Shown here one piece after another: positions 8,582 to 16,950 of a DNA stretch of 64,000 bases. The first letter of the stretch is position 1. Every line of letters starts with the position of its first letter. The notes beneath the pieces were generated by a model. That model saw only the letters and a program-made list of their open reading frames with translations. It ran no database searches and was not told the DNA's origin. Source of the stretch: Paraburkholderia susongensis (GTDB taxonomy: Bacteria; Pseudomonadota; Gammaproteobacteria; Burkholderiales; Burkholderiaceae); the NCBI RefSeq assembly GCF_900177725.1, contig NZ_FXAT01000002.1, forward strand, positions 558,001-622,000, given 5' to 3'. The position numbers and the translations under genes are program-made.

Positions 8582-9799
8582 TCAATGCCCCCAACTGCTT
8601 TTTCGCGCCGCGTCGCGAGGCCAGCCTAGCTCCTCGGTCGCGAGATCGTGTTCGATGCGCTCGACGCTCGCGCCGCGCTGACGCAGGCCCGCCGCCGAAA
8701 TCGTGCGCGTGACCTCGGCCATGAACGCACGCCGGAATACGACTGCCGAAAAACGCTCGGCATTCGCACGACAGGCACCAGGCGTGATGTGTTCGCTCAG
8801 CCGCTCGAAGCGATTGATTGCGTCGAGCATCGACACGACTGTCTGGCGCGCGAAGAAAACACCGGTGGGTTGCGCTTCGCCGACCGGCACCACCGTCTCG
8901 AGCGCGCCGCCCTTGCCGAACGCGATGACCGGCGTGCCGCAGGCCTGCGCTTCGAGCGGCACGATGCCGAAATCTTCCTCGGCGGCGAACACGAAGGCGC
9001 GCGCGCGTTGCAGATAATCCTTGAGTACTTCGAATGGTTGATAGCCGAGGATCATCACGTTCGGGCCGGCCTTCGCGCGAATCGAAGCCATCTGCGGGCC
9101 GTCGCCGATCACGACGAGCTTGCGGTGCGGCGTCGCGTTGAACGTCTCGACGATCAGATCGATGCGCTTGTACGGCACCATCCGCGAGGCGGTCAGATAG
9201 AAATCTTCCTTCTGCGTGCACAGCTCGAACTCGTGCACATCGACGGGCGGCGGAATCACCGCGGCATCGCGCCGGTACGTTTTCATCACGCGCCGCGCGA
9301 CGAATTCTGAATTCGCGATCAGACGGTCGACGCTGTTCGCCGAATGCGCATCCCAGCCGCGCAGATAGTGCAGCATCGCGCGCGCGGCCCACGACTTCGG
9401 CCCGCGCAGCAGATTCGCTTCGCGCAGATACTGGTGCTGCAGATCCCACGCGTAGCGCATCGGCGAATGCACGTAGCTGACGTGCGTCTGATCGGGGCCG
9501 ACCAGCACGCCCTTCGCGACCGCATAAGAACTCGTGATGATGAGATCGTAGCTCGACAGATCGAACTGCTCGACCGCGAGCGGCATCAATGGCAGATACC
9601 CGCGATAACGGCGGCGCGCGAAAGGCAGACGCTGGATGAACGACGTGGTAACCGGCTTGCCTCCAAGCGGCCTGCGGTCCTCGAGAAAATCGACGAGGCT
9701 GAAAAGATCGGCATCGGGAAAGCACTCGATGATCTGCTCGAGCACCTTCTCGGCCCCCCCCGGTGCGACGAGCCAGTCGTGCACGATCGCCACTCTCAT
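8582..9799 (-). CDS. Family 4 glycosyltransferase (WbaZ/mannosyltransferase-like)
   Basis: A 405-residue GT-B fold retaining transferase. The N-terminal acceptor domain begins MRVAIVHDWLVAPGGAEKVL, a typical GT4 opening. The C-terminal donor domain contains the E-x7-E signature (EEDFGIVPLEAQACG, near residues 271-285) and the glycine-rich FGKGGALE. It is cytoplasmic or peripheral membrane and should add one sugar to the lipid-linked repeat unit. It is transcribed away from the next GT4 across a 253-bp gap with unusual repeats. Close homologues add mannose in colanic-acid and cepacian-type pathways, but the sugar here is inference. Confidence 0.85.
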   Translation of the reverse strand: MRVAIVHDWLVAPGGAEKVLEQIIECFPDADLFSLVDFLEDRRPLGGKPVTTSFIQRLPFARRRYRGYLPLMPLAVEQFDLSSYDLIITSSYAVAKGVLVGPDQTHVSYVHSPMRYAWDLQHQYLREANLLRGPKSWAARAMLHYLRGWDAHSANSVDRLIANSEFVARRVMKTYRRDAAVIPPPVDVHEFELCTQKEDFYLTASRMVPYKRIDLIVETFNATPHRKLVVIGDGPQMASIRAKAGPNVMILGYQPFEVLKDYLQRARAFVFAAEEDFGIVPLEAQACGTPVIAFGKGGALETVVPVGEAQPTGVFFARQTVVSMLDAINRFERLSEHITPGACRANAERFSAVVFRRAFMAEVTRTISAAGLRQRGASVERIEHDLATEELGWPRDAARKSSWGH

Positions 9800-9961
9800 G
9801 ATCCTTCCTACCTGTCAGTAAACGCCACATGGGCTTAGCAAAGAGTGTATGTGCCGCATTCCTTGCTGTGCGTGCGCGTGCCCACATTCGACACGCGACA
9901 GTACGCGAATAATCCGAGTTATCCGTTCGCCGCTGCGAACTCACGGCCTTATTGCTGCGCT

Positions 9962-10052
9962 TTTGTCATTTGGCCTCTTTCATTCGGTCTTTTTAATTTG
10001 ACCTTTCTTTTCATTTGACCGTTTTCAATTGCCCATTTGAGTTGCCTATTTC
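9962..10052 (+). repeat. Degenerate tandem repeat leader (CATTTGACC-type units)
   Basis: Five or six imperfect copies of CATTTGACC follow each other, separated by T-rich spacers: CATTTGGCC, CATTCGGTC, AATTTGACC, CATTTGACC, CAATTGCCC, CATTTGAG. They run directly into the ATG of the GT4 gene at 10053. The tract lies in the divergent promoter region and is far more pyrimidine- and A/T-rich than its surroundings. It may be a 5' untranslated leader or a series of protein sites. Confidence 0.6.
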
Positions 10053-11309
10053 ATGCGCCCGACGATCGACGTCTCTCCCCTCGCCTCCTCTCTGGCTCAG
10101 CCAGCGCTGTCCGATCAGCCCGCCTCTTCCGCACGCACGACGCATGCTGCCGCGCTGCCGGCGGTGCTGTTCGTCGATCAGAGCGGCCAACTCGGTGGCG
10201 CTGAATTCGCGCTGCTGCAACTCGCCGGACATTGCACCGCGCACAGCGAAGTCGTGCTGCTCTCCGACGGCCCGTTCCGCATGCGCCTCGAAGCGCTCGG
10301 CGCACGCGTGCAGGTGATTAGCGATGCGCGCGTGTCGGGCGTCGTGCGGCAAGCGTCCGTAATGAACTGTCTGCGCGTGGTGCCTGGCATCGTGCGCCAG
10401 GTCCGCGCGATTGCCGCGCGCGCGCGGCAATTCGACGTGCTGTTCCTCAATACGCAGAAAGCGCTCGTGCTCGGTGCGCTCGGCAAGCCGCTGCATCGCA
10501 GGCCGGTGATCTGGTATCAGCACGACATCCTCACGCGCGAGCATTTCGGACGCGTGCAGTTAAGCATCGTCAAATGGCTCGTGCGTCTCGCGGTCGATCA
10601 CGTAGTCGTCAATTCGCAGGCATCGGCGCGCTCGCTCGAAGCGTTGACCGGCATCGCGGCCAACTCGGTGCCGGTCGTCTACAACGGTATCGATGCGCAG
10701 GCATTTACGCGTGTCGACGGCAGCGACATGAGCGCGCTGCGCGAGCGTCTCGGCTTGCCGAAGGATGCGTGGCTTGCGGGTCTGTTCGGCCGGCTCGCGC
10801 CATGGAAAGGTCAGCACATCGCACTCGACGCGCTCGCGCGTCTGCCCGATGCGCATCTGGTGCTGGTCGGCGCGCCGCTCTTCGGTGAGGATGCCTACGC
10901 GCAACGTCTGCACGAGCAGGCGGCGGCGCTCGGCATCGCGGATCGCGTGCACTTCGCGGGCTTTCAGGACGACGTGCCCGCGTGGATGAAAGCGATGGAC
11001 GTGATCCTGCATACGTCGACCGAGCCGGAGCCGTTCGGGCGCGTGATCGTCGAGGGCATGGCCGCGGCGCGGCCGGTGATCGCCGCCGCGGCGGGAGGCG
11101 TGACCGAGATCGTGCGGCATGGCCGCAACGGCTGGCTCGTGAAGCCAGGCGACGCGGCCGCGCTCGCCGGCGCGATCGGCACGTTGCGCGCGGATCCGGC
11201 GCTCGCCGGGCGGCTCGCGAAGCAAGCGCTCAGTGATGCGCGCTCGGAGTTTTCGGTGGAACGGTATTTACAGCGGATGACGCAGGCGATCAGGCAGGCT
11301 GCGCGCTGA
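10053..11309 (+). CDS. Family 4 glycosyltransferase
   Basis: A 418-residue GT-B transferase. After a 35-residue low-complexity N-terminus the fold begins at VLFVDQSGQLGGAEFALLQL. The donor site has GLFGRLAPWKGQHIALDALA (about 244-263) and the E-x7-E motif EPFGRVIVEGMAAARPV near residues 325-341. No membrane helices are seen. The ATG at 10053 has only a weak ribosome site, so translation might begin a little later. It is divergent from the other GT4 and followed by the rpiA terminator region, making it the last gene of the polysaccharide block. Sugar specificity is unknown. Confidence 0.85.
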   Translation: MRPTIDVSPLASSLAQPALSDQPASSARTTHAAALPAVLFVDQSGQLGGAEFALLQLAGHCTAHSEVVLLSDGPFRMRLEALGARVQVISDARVSGVVRQASVMNCLRVVPGIVRQVRAIAARARQFDVLFLNTQKALVLGALGKPLHRRPVIWYQHDILTREHFGRVQLSIVKWLVRLAVDHVVVNSQASARSLEALTGIAANSVPVVYNGIDAQAFTRVDGSDMSALRERLGLPKDAWLAGLFGRLAPWKGQHIALDALARLPDAHLVLVGAPLFGEDAYAQRLHEQAAALGIADRVHFAGFQDDVPAWMKAMDVILHTSTEPEPFGRVIVEGMAAARPVIAAAAGGVTEIVRHGRNGWLVKPGDAAALAGAIGTLRADPALAGRLAKQALSDARSEFSVERYLQRMTQAIRQAAR

Positions 11310-11335
11310 TGCTGCAATAAGAAGGATATTGAAAA

Positions 11336-11370
11336 ACGCGTGTGAGCCGCCTGAAACGGCTCACACGCGT
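11336..11370 (-). terminator. Rho-independent terminator of rpiA
   Basis: ACGCGTGTGAGCCG (11336-11349) pairs perfectly with CGGCTCACACGCGT (11357-11370). On the minus strand the stem is followed by a run of five T. It lies 26 bases beyond the rpiA stop and may also stop plus-strand readthrough from the glycosyltransferase. Confidence 0.85.
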
Positions 11371-11395
11371 CGGAACGAATAAAACCGCTATCCGC

Positions 11396-12106
11396 TTAGC
11401 TCTGACCGTACGCGATCGTCTGCACGCCGCTATCGGTGCCGAGCAGGCACAGGTTCGCGCCGCGGCCCGCGAACAGGCCCACAGTCACGACACCCGGCCA
11501 CGCGTTGATATGCGCCTCGAGCGTGCGCGGGTCGCTGATGCTCAAGCCCTTCACGTCGATGATCTCGTTGCCGTTGTCGGTAATGAACGGCACGCCGTCC
11601 TTCGTCACGCGCACCACCGGCACGCCGCCGAGCGCCGCCACGCGCCGGCCGATCGCGGTGCGCGCCATCGGCACCACTTCGATCGGCAGCGGGAAGCGGC
11701 CGAGCGTGTCGACGACTTTGCTCGCATCGGCGATGCAAACGAACACGTCCGACACCGACGCGACGATCTTCTCGCGCGTGAGCGCGCCGCCGCCGCCCTT
11801 GATCATCGCGCCGCTGTGGTCGATCTCGTCGGCGCCGTCGACATACACCGGCAGCGAATCGATCTCGTTCAGGTCGAGCACCTTGAAGCCGTGCGATTGC
11901 AAACGCGCGGTGGTGGCGAGCGAACTCGACACCGCACCGCGATAGCGGGATCGGGTGGCGGCCAGCGCGTCGATGAAGCAGTTCGCGGTGGAGCCCGTGC
12001 CGACGCCGATCACCGAGCCTTGCGGCACGTTGGCGTTCACGTAATCGGCGGCGGCCTGGCCGACCAGTTGCTTGAGTTCGTCTTGAGTCATGGGAAATGC
12101 GGGCAA
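11396..12106 (-). CDS. rpiA: Ribose-5-phosphate isomerase A
   Basis: A 236-residue cytoplasmic enzyme of the non-oxidative pentose phosphate pathway that interconverts ribose 5-phosphate and ribulose 5-phosphate. It shows the RpiA signature segments in order: [15 protein letters not shown] near the N-terminus, VDGADEID in the middle and [14 protein letters not shown] after it, with full family length. It stands alone on the minus strand and ends at a strong terminator. Housekeeping gene, conserved next to rlmB and rnr here. Confidence 0.96.
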   Translation of the reverse strand: MPAFPMTQDELKQLVGQAAADYVNANVPQGSVIGVGTGSTANCFIDALAATRSRYRGAVSSSLATTARLQSHGFKVLDLNEIDSLPVYVDGADEIDHSGAMIKGGGGALTREKIVASVSDVFVCIADASKVVDTLGRFPLPIEVVPMARTAIGRRVAALGGVPVVRVTKDGVPFITDNGNEIIDVKGLSISDPRTLEAHINAWPGVVTVGLFAGRGANLCLLGTDSGVQTIAYGQS

Positions 12107-12299
12107 GCGTTAAAAACCGTTAGTTTACCGGAGTGGCCGGCGGACTACCCGATTGGGCCACTCGCGCGCCACGCGTCGAGCGTGCTTTGTCGGCGCATAC
12201 GATAAAAACGCAACGAAAACTCGGCTAAAACGCAGAATCATCCATCGCCCATTCCCTTCCCTTATCGTCACTTGCTAGCTTCGCAGGTCATCCGATGTC

Positions 12300-12401
12300 A
12301 TGCTATCCAAGCTGACGAGAATGAATGAAGTTACCGTGGTCTTGAAATATCAGACCTTCAACAATATGCCCTATTATATTCTTACCGCATTTGTGGGTTA
12401 A
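12300..12401 (+). pseudogene. C-terminal remnant of a CDI/polymorphic toxin (CdiA-CT-like)
   Basis: A 33-residue frame ends in VTVVLKYQ followed by NNMPYYILTAFVG and a stop. This pattern of a last beta strand and the tail ...YYILTAF.. is typical of the C-terminal RNase domains of CdiA and related polymorphic toxins. It stops nine bases before a gene resembling a CdiI immunity protein, the order toxin end then immunity that is standard in cdi modules. The DNA is visibly AT-richer than its neighbours. The remaining toxin is absent, so this is a scrap. The identification rests on a short motif plus context. Confidence 0.5.
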
Positions 12402-12410
12402 AGGTACAAC

Positions 12411-12701
12411 ATGCTGTCAAATCACTACCCGCGAATGTACGAACTCTTCGGAGCGTACTTTAATCAGGATTTTGATTTATGGGGGAACACGATTCCAGAA
12501 ATTGTCTCTTGCTACAAGCGAGACAGTCCACGGGAATACCATCATGAACTGGTCAGCGAGATTAATTCGTTCATGAACGAGCACCCAGTCGATCTTGATT
12601 CGGCCTTTGCAAAAAACTACGACTCAGGCTTTTATCCAAAACTATGGGGCCATACGACCGCTTCTTTTCTTGACGAATTAAAGCGGCTTTTGGGCGAGTA
12701 G
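12411..12701 (+). CDS. CdiI-family contact-dependent growth inhibition immunity protein (orphan)
   Basis: A 96-residue acidic protein with the CdiI_2-like pattern: YPRMYELFGAYFNQDFDLWG near the N-terminus, then a D-x-P segment and a helix with EINSFMNEHP, and a C-terminal FLDELKRLL. Such proteins bind and neutralise a cognate CdiA toxin in the cytoplasm. AAGG lies six bases before the ATG. The gene is clearly lower in GC than rpiA and rlmB on either side, a sign of transfer. The toxin tail immediately upstream supports the call, but no cdiB or cdiA is present, so it would act as orphan immunity. Confidence 0.7.
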   Translation: MLSNHYPRMYELFGAYFNQDFDLWGNTIPEIVSCYKRDSPREYHHELVSEINSFMNEHPVDLDSAFAKNYDSGFYPKLWGHTTASFLDELKRLLGE

Positions 12702-12729
12702 CCGATCGCTCACCACATGATTAGCCATC

Positions 12730-12758
12730 CGTCCGGAAACACCAGTGTGATCCGGACG
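12730..12758. terminator. Hairpin between convergent immunity and rlmB genes
   Basis: CGTCCGGA (12730-12737) and TCCGGACG (12751-12758) are perfect inverted arms, with a short inner CAC/GTG pairing. It sits between convergent genes, the usual place for a bidirectional stop, but there is no U-tract. Confidence 0.45.
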
Positions 12759-12779
12759 CAAGCAATTAACTGATAAGGA

Positions 12780-13523
12780 CTACTTCTTCACCGCCCGCTG
12801 CCGCACCGCCTCGAACAGACACACCCCCGAGGCCACCGACACGTTCAAACTCTCGACCGTCCCCGCCATCGGAATGCGCATGATCACGTCGCACGTGTCG
12901 CGGGTGAGACGCCGCATGCCCTCACCTTCGGCGCCCATCACGAGCGCGACCGGACCGTCCAGCTCCGTTTCGTAGACGCTCTTCTCCGCCTCTCCCGCCG
13001 TGCCGACCACCCACACGCCCGCGTCCTTCAGCTCGCGCAACGCGCGCGCCAGATTCGTCACGGTGATGTACGGCACGGTGTCGGCCGCGCCGCTCGCGAC
13101 CTTCGCGGCGGTCGCGTTCAACCCAACCGCACGGTCGCGCGGCGCGATCACCGCGTGCGCGCCGGCTGCGTCGGCGACGCGCAGGCACGCGCCGAGATTA
13201 TGCGGATCGGTCACGCCGTCGAGCACGAGGATCAGCGGCGAACCGGCGATGCCGTCGAGCAGTTCGGCGAGGTTCTGCGCGAGCGGCAGGTCGCCCGCGC
13301 GCGCGACCACGCCCTGGTGGCGCTCGGTATGCGCGAGGCCCCACAGACGCGTTTCGTCGGCGGCGATCAGGCGCACGCCGGCTTCTTTCGCGGCATGCAG
13401 GAATTCGGTCATGCGACGGTCCTTGCGCGTCGCGTCGTAATAGACATCTTCGACCGTCGACGCATCGTGCCGGATACGCGCGGTCACAGCGTGGAAACCG
13501 TATAAAACCTTGAGACGTGCCAT
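12780..13523 (-). CDS. rlmB: 23S rRNA (guanosine-2251-2'-O)-methyltransferase
   Basis: A 247-residue SPOUT-fold enzyme that methylates the ribose of G2251 in the ribosomal P loop. An N-terminal substrate-binding segment ([11 protein letters not shown]) is followed by the three SpoU motifs: [36 protein letters not shown] and [18 protein letters not shown]. The ATG at 13523 gives the family N-terminus [13 protein letters not shown]; an in-frame extension to 13643 adds non-conserved residues. It follows rnr on the same strand with a 199-bp gap, the usual rnr-rlmB pairing. Confidence 0.95.
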   Translation of the reverse strand: MARLKVLYGFHAVTARIRHDASTVEDVYYDATRKDRRMTEFLHAAKEAGVRLIAADETRLWGLAHTERHQGVVARAGDLPLAQNLAELLDGIAGSPLILVLDGVTDPHNLGACLRVADAAGAHAVIAPRDRAVGLNATAAKVASGAADTVPYITVTNLARALRELKDAGVWVVGTAGEAEKSVYETELDGPVALVMGAEGEGMRRLTRDTCDVIMRIPMAGTVESLNVSVASGVCLFEAVRQRAVKK

Positions 13524-13722
13524 GACTGAACAACCTTTGATTGAGCGCGCGCGATACGCGCCGCTGTGATGAATATGAAAACCTGTGCGTACCTTCGCGC
13601 CACTGCGCAGGCAGCGTCGCAGCACCCCGCGCGCCGACACCACGGCGCGCCAAAATGCAGACCGCGCGCAACCGGCACGCCTTTACGTGCCCGCTGCGCG
13701 CGGACGAGACACTGCGACGGCT

Positions 13723-16221
13723 TCAGCGCTTCTTGCGTGCCTGCTTCGACGCCGCCTTCGGCGGGGCGCCACGCTTCTTCGCTACGCTGCGCGCCGCGCG
13801 CGCTTCCTTGACCGCCACGCTCTGCGCCGGCGCGGCCTTCTTGCGCCGTGGACCCGGCACCGCCGCGCCATTCTCCGCGAGAGGCAACGCGCGCACACGC
13901 GGGCCACCGCCGTCGCCTTTCTCGACCGATGCGCCGCGCGACGCGGGCGGCTTGATCGGCGCATCGCGCACGAGGCGGAAGTCGATCTTGCGCGCGTCGA
14001 GATCGACGCGGCTCACCTGCACGCGCACACGATCGGACAAGCGATAGCGAATGCCGGTACGCTCGCCGCGCAATTCGTTCTTGATCTCGTCGTACTGGAA
14101 GTAATCCGAGCCGAGTTCGGTCACGTGCACGAGACCTTCGATAAAGAGCGAATCGAGCTGCACGAAAATACCGAACGATGTGACGCCGTTGACCATGCCG
14201 CCGTACTCTTCGCCGAGCTTGTCGCGCATGAAATAGCACTTGAGCCACGCTTCGACGTCACGCGACGCTTCGTCCGCGCGGCGTTCGTTCGCCGAGCAGT
14301 GCAGGCCCAGCTCCTCCCAGATCGCCACGTTGTTCGCGCGCGCGCGGCCGCGCTTTTCCTCGTCAGCCTGCTGCATCGCGCGGGCGCGCGGCGACAGCGC
14401 CGTATTGAGTTCGACGCCGTGCGGCGGCTCCGGCTGATACTTGCGGCCCTGCAGGATCGCGTAGATCGCTCGATGCGTGAGCAGGTCCGGATAGCGGCGG
14501 ATCGGGCTCGTGAAGTGCGCATACGCCTCGTACGCGAGACCGAAGTGGCCGATGTTGTCGGGACTGTAGACCGCCTGCTGCATCGAGCGCAGCAGCATCG
14601 TCTGCAGCATCGGCGCGTCGGGCCGGTCGCGGATCTGCGCCATCAGCGCCGCGTAGTCGCTTGCGTGCGGCGTGTCGCCGCCGCCGAGCGTGAGCCCCAT
14701 GCCGCGCAGGAAGGTGCGCAGATTCTCGAGCTTTTCCGCGCTCGGGCCCGCATGCACGCGAAACAGGCCCGGATGCTTGTTGCGCTTGAGGAAGTCGGCC
14801 GCGCACACGTTCGCGGCCAGCATGCATTCCTCGATCAGCTTGTGCGCGTCGTTGCGCGTGCGCGGCACGATCTGCTCGATCTTGCCCTGCGCATTGCAGA
14901 CGATGTACGTCTCGGTCGTATCGAAGTCGATCGCGCCGCGCTTCTGGCGCGCCGCGAACAGCGCCTTGTAGACGCCGTACAGATTCTGCAGTTGCGGCAG
15001 CAGCGCGGCGCGGCGCGTCGCCTCGGGACCCTTGGTGTTCTTCAGCACCGCGGCGACTTCCGTGTAGGTGAGCCGCGCGGCCGAATGCATCACGCCGGGA
15101 TAGAACTGATACCCCTTCACCTCGCCGCGCGCGGTGACGATCATGTCGCACACGAGCACGCAGCGGTCGACTTGCGGATTGAGCGAGCACAGCCCGTTCG
15201 ACAGCTTCTCCGGCAGCATCGGAATCACGCGGCGCGGGAAATACACCGAGGTGCTGCGCTCGATCGCGTCGGTGTCGAGCCCGCTCTTCGGATGCACGTA
15301 GTGCGACACGTCCGCGATCGCGACGATCAGGCGAAAGCCCTCGCCGCGGCCGACCTTGACCGGCTCGCAATACACCGCGTCGTCGAAGTCGCGCGCGTCC
15401 TCGCCGTCGATCGTGACGAGCGGCACGTCGCGCAGATCGACGCGATGGCGCAAGTCGGCCGGACGCACTTCGTCGGGCAGGCGCGCGGCTTCGTCGAGCG
15501 CGGCCGCGCTGAACTCGTGCGGCACGCCGTATTTGCGCACCGCGATTTCGATTTCCATGCCGGGGTCGTCGATATCGCCGAGCACTTCGGCCACCCGGCC
15601 GAGCGGCTGCGAATGGCGGCTCGGGAAATCGGTCAGCTCGACCACCACGACCTGGCCGACCTTGGCCTTCTTGGTGTTCTGCGTGATCAGGATGTCGTGG
15701 CCGATACGCTTGTCTTCGGGCGCGACGATCAGCGCGCCGTTCTCGTTGAGCAGACGCCCGATCACGCGCTTGTTGGCGCGGTCCGTGACCTCGACGATGT
15801 GCCCTTCCGGCCGCCCGCGCCGGTCATAGCCGACGATGCGCGCAAGCACCCGGTCGTTGTGCATGACCTTCTGCATCTCGCCGTTGGGCAGGAACAGGTC
15901 GTCCTGGCCGTCGTCGCGAATCAGGAAGCCGTAGCCGTCGCGATGACCCTGCACACGGCCCGCGACGAAATTCGATGGATGCGTGAGTTGATAGAGATTG
16001 CGCTGATCGAGCCGGATCTGGCCGTCGCGCTCCATCGCGCCGAGACGCTTGAAAAATCCTTCGCGCTCCTGGCGCTTGATCGACAGCGCTTCGGCGATGT
16101 CGTTCGCGGCAAGCGGCGTTTCACTCGTGCGCAGCACGCCGAGGATTTCTTCGCGGCTTGGAATCGGATACGGAAATTTGCTCAAGGGCTTGTCGATGAT
16201 TTTTTCTCGTTGCATGGACAT
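13723..16221 (-). CDS. rnr: Ribonuclease R
   Basis: An 832-residue processive 3'-5' exoribonuclease that degrades structured RNA. Order: N-terminal winged helix (RSEEIL-like segment near residues 20-75), two cold-shock domains, the RNB catalytic domain with the acidic metal motif IDGEDARDFDDAVY, and a C-terminal S1 domain (GVTSFGIFVQLDSLFIEGLVHV). A basic Lys/Arg/Ala-rich tail of about 80 residues follows, as in other betaproteobacteria. A very long frame lies antisense to it and is a codon-bias shadow. It is followed by rlmB. A 12-bp hairpin lies in the leader. Confidence 0.96.
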   Translation of the reverse strand: MSMQREKIIDKPLSKFPYPIPSREEILGVLRTSETPLAANDIAEALSIKRQEREGFFKRLGAMERDGQIRLDQRNLYQLTHPSNFVAGRVQGHRDGYGFLIRDDGQDDLFLPNGEMQKVMHNDRVLARIVGYDRRGRPEGHIVEVTDRANKRVIGRLLNENGALIVAPEDKRIGHDILITQNTKKAKVGQVVVVELTDFPSRHSQPLGRVAEVLGDIDDPGMEIEIAVRKYGVPHEFSAAALDEAARLPDEVRPADLRHRVDLRDVPLVTIDGEDARDFDDAVYCEPVKVGRGEGFRLIVAIADVSHYVHPKSGLDTDAIERSTSVYFPRRVIPMLPEKLSNGLCSLNPQVDRCVLVCDMIVTARGEVKGYQFYPGVMHSAARLTYTEVAAVLKNTKGPEATRRAALLPQLQNLYGVYKALFAARQKRGAIDFDTTETYIVCNAQGKIEQIVPRTRNDAHKLIEECMLAANVCAADFLKRNKHPGLFRVHAGPSAEKLENLRTFLRGMGLTLGGGDTPHASDYAALMAQIRDRPDAPMLQTMLLRSMQQAVYSPDNIGHFGLAYEAYAHFTSPIRRYPDLLTHRAIYAILQGRKYQPEPPHGVELNTALSPRARAMQQADEEKRGRARANNVAIWEELGLHCSANERRADEASRDVEAWLKCYFMRDKLGEEYGGMVNGVTSFGIFVQLDSLFIEGLVHVTELGSDYFQYDEIKNELRGERTGIRYRLSDRVRVQVSRVDLDARKIDFRLVRDAPIKPPASRGASVEKGDGGGPRVRALPLAENGAAVPGPRRKKAAPAQSVAVKEARAARSVAKKRGAPPKAASKQARKKR

Positions 16222-16340
16222 CGGTCGGCGATCTGGCCCGGCCAGGTAGACGTTTGCGATATGCGCTCAACTACGGTTGCGTGGCGCCTCTCGTTGCATC
16301 GGTTATTGCACCTGCTGTGCTCTGCTGCGACTGTGCCGCA

Positions 16341-16373
16341 AACGTGCCGGACACCGCGCGGGTCCGGCACGTT
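16341..16373. repeat. Perfect 12-bp hairpin in the rnr upstream region
   Basis: AACGTGCCGGAC (16341-16352) pairs with GTCCGGCACGTT (16362-16373) around a 9-base loop. It lies 120 bases upstream of the rnr start. On the minus strand the stem ends in TTT, so it could act as a leader attenuator or be a terminator for antisense transcription. Confidence 0.6.
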
Positions 16374-16515
16374 CAAGGCTGAATCGACGGGCGTGCCAAC
16401 GAACCACTGCGAGGCATTCTAACACCCGTGCCGCGCGCCAAGCGGGCCGGCTGCGGGGACAGCGGCGCATGGCGCGACGCGTCGCGCCGAGGCTCGGACG
16501 GCTTCAGCGAAACGC

Positions 16516-16543
16516 TTGACAGGTCTTAATCCGTCGCTATAAT
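16516..16543 (+). promoter_or_regulatory. Sigma-70 promoter of tRNA-Leu
   Basis: Consensus TTGACA (16516-16521) and TATAAT (16538-16543) are spaced by 16 bases, ending 24 bases before the tRNA. Both boxes are perfect, as expected for a stable-RNA gene. Confidence 0.85.
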
Positions 16544-16567
16544 AGCGGTCTTTGCTGTGCACCACCT

Positions 16568-16654
16568 GCCCAGGTGGCGAAATTGGTAGACGCACTAGGT
16601 TCAGGTCCTAGCGGTGGCAACACTGTGGAGGTTCGAGTCCTCTCCTGGGCACCA
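16568..16654 (+). tRNA. tRNA-Leu (anticodon CAG), copy 1
   Basis: An 87-nt class II tRNA reading CUG codons. The acceptor stem GCCCAGG pairs with CCTGGGC, the anticodon loop TTCAGGT sits between CTAGG and CCTAG, a long variable arm and GGTTCGAGTCC T-arm follow, and CCA is encoded. It differs from the copy at 27607 at only two positions. A terminator follows 40 bases downstream. Confidence 0.97.
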
Positions 16655-16694
16655 GAAAAATAGCTCCAGACAAATTGCTGGAGTGAGATTCAAA

Positions 16695-16730
16695 AAAAAG
16701 CCCGCTGATCGACTGCGGGCTTTTTCTTTT
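16695..16730 (+). terminator. Rho-independent terminator after tRNA-Leu copy 1
   Basis: AAAAAGCCCGC (16695-16705) pairs with GCGGGCTTTTT (16715-16725) around a 9-base loop, followed by more T. The symmetric A and T tracts would allow action on both strands, including the minus-strand operon that ends at 16951. Confidence 0.85.
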
Positions 16731-16950
16731 CTGGACGCGTACTCATCGCGCGCCCGGCATCTTTCCCGATAGGTTTTTCCCGATAGACGCACGCCAGGCA
16801 CCGGCGGTTGTCGACGTAGTTGTCGCGTCACTTCAAGCAAACTGCTTTAGTTCTTCCGGCTGCATGTGCTCCGGATTGAACCAGACTTCATTCTTCAATT
16901 TCCAATTGCGCGTCGATCGGGACCAACGCCGCCGTTTGCGCAACCACACG

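Noticed and set aside
9962..10052. CRISPR array
   Set aside because: The units are short, degenerate and unevenly spaced with T-rich spacers; no cas genes are present.
13585..16422. A 945-codon open frame antisense to RNase R
   Set aside because: It is the GC-rich third-position shadow of rnr, with Arg/His/Ala-rich composition and no family resemblance.
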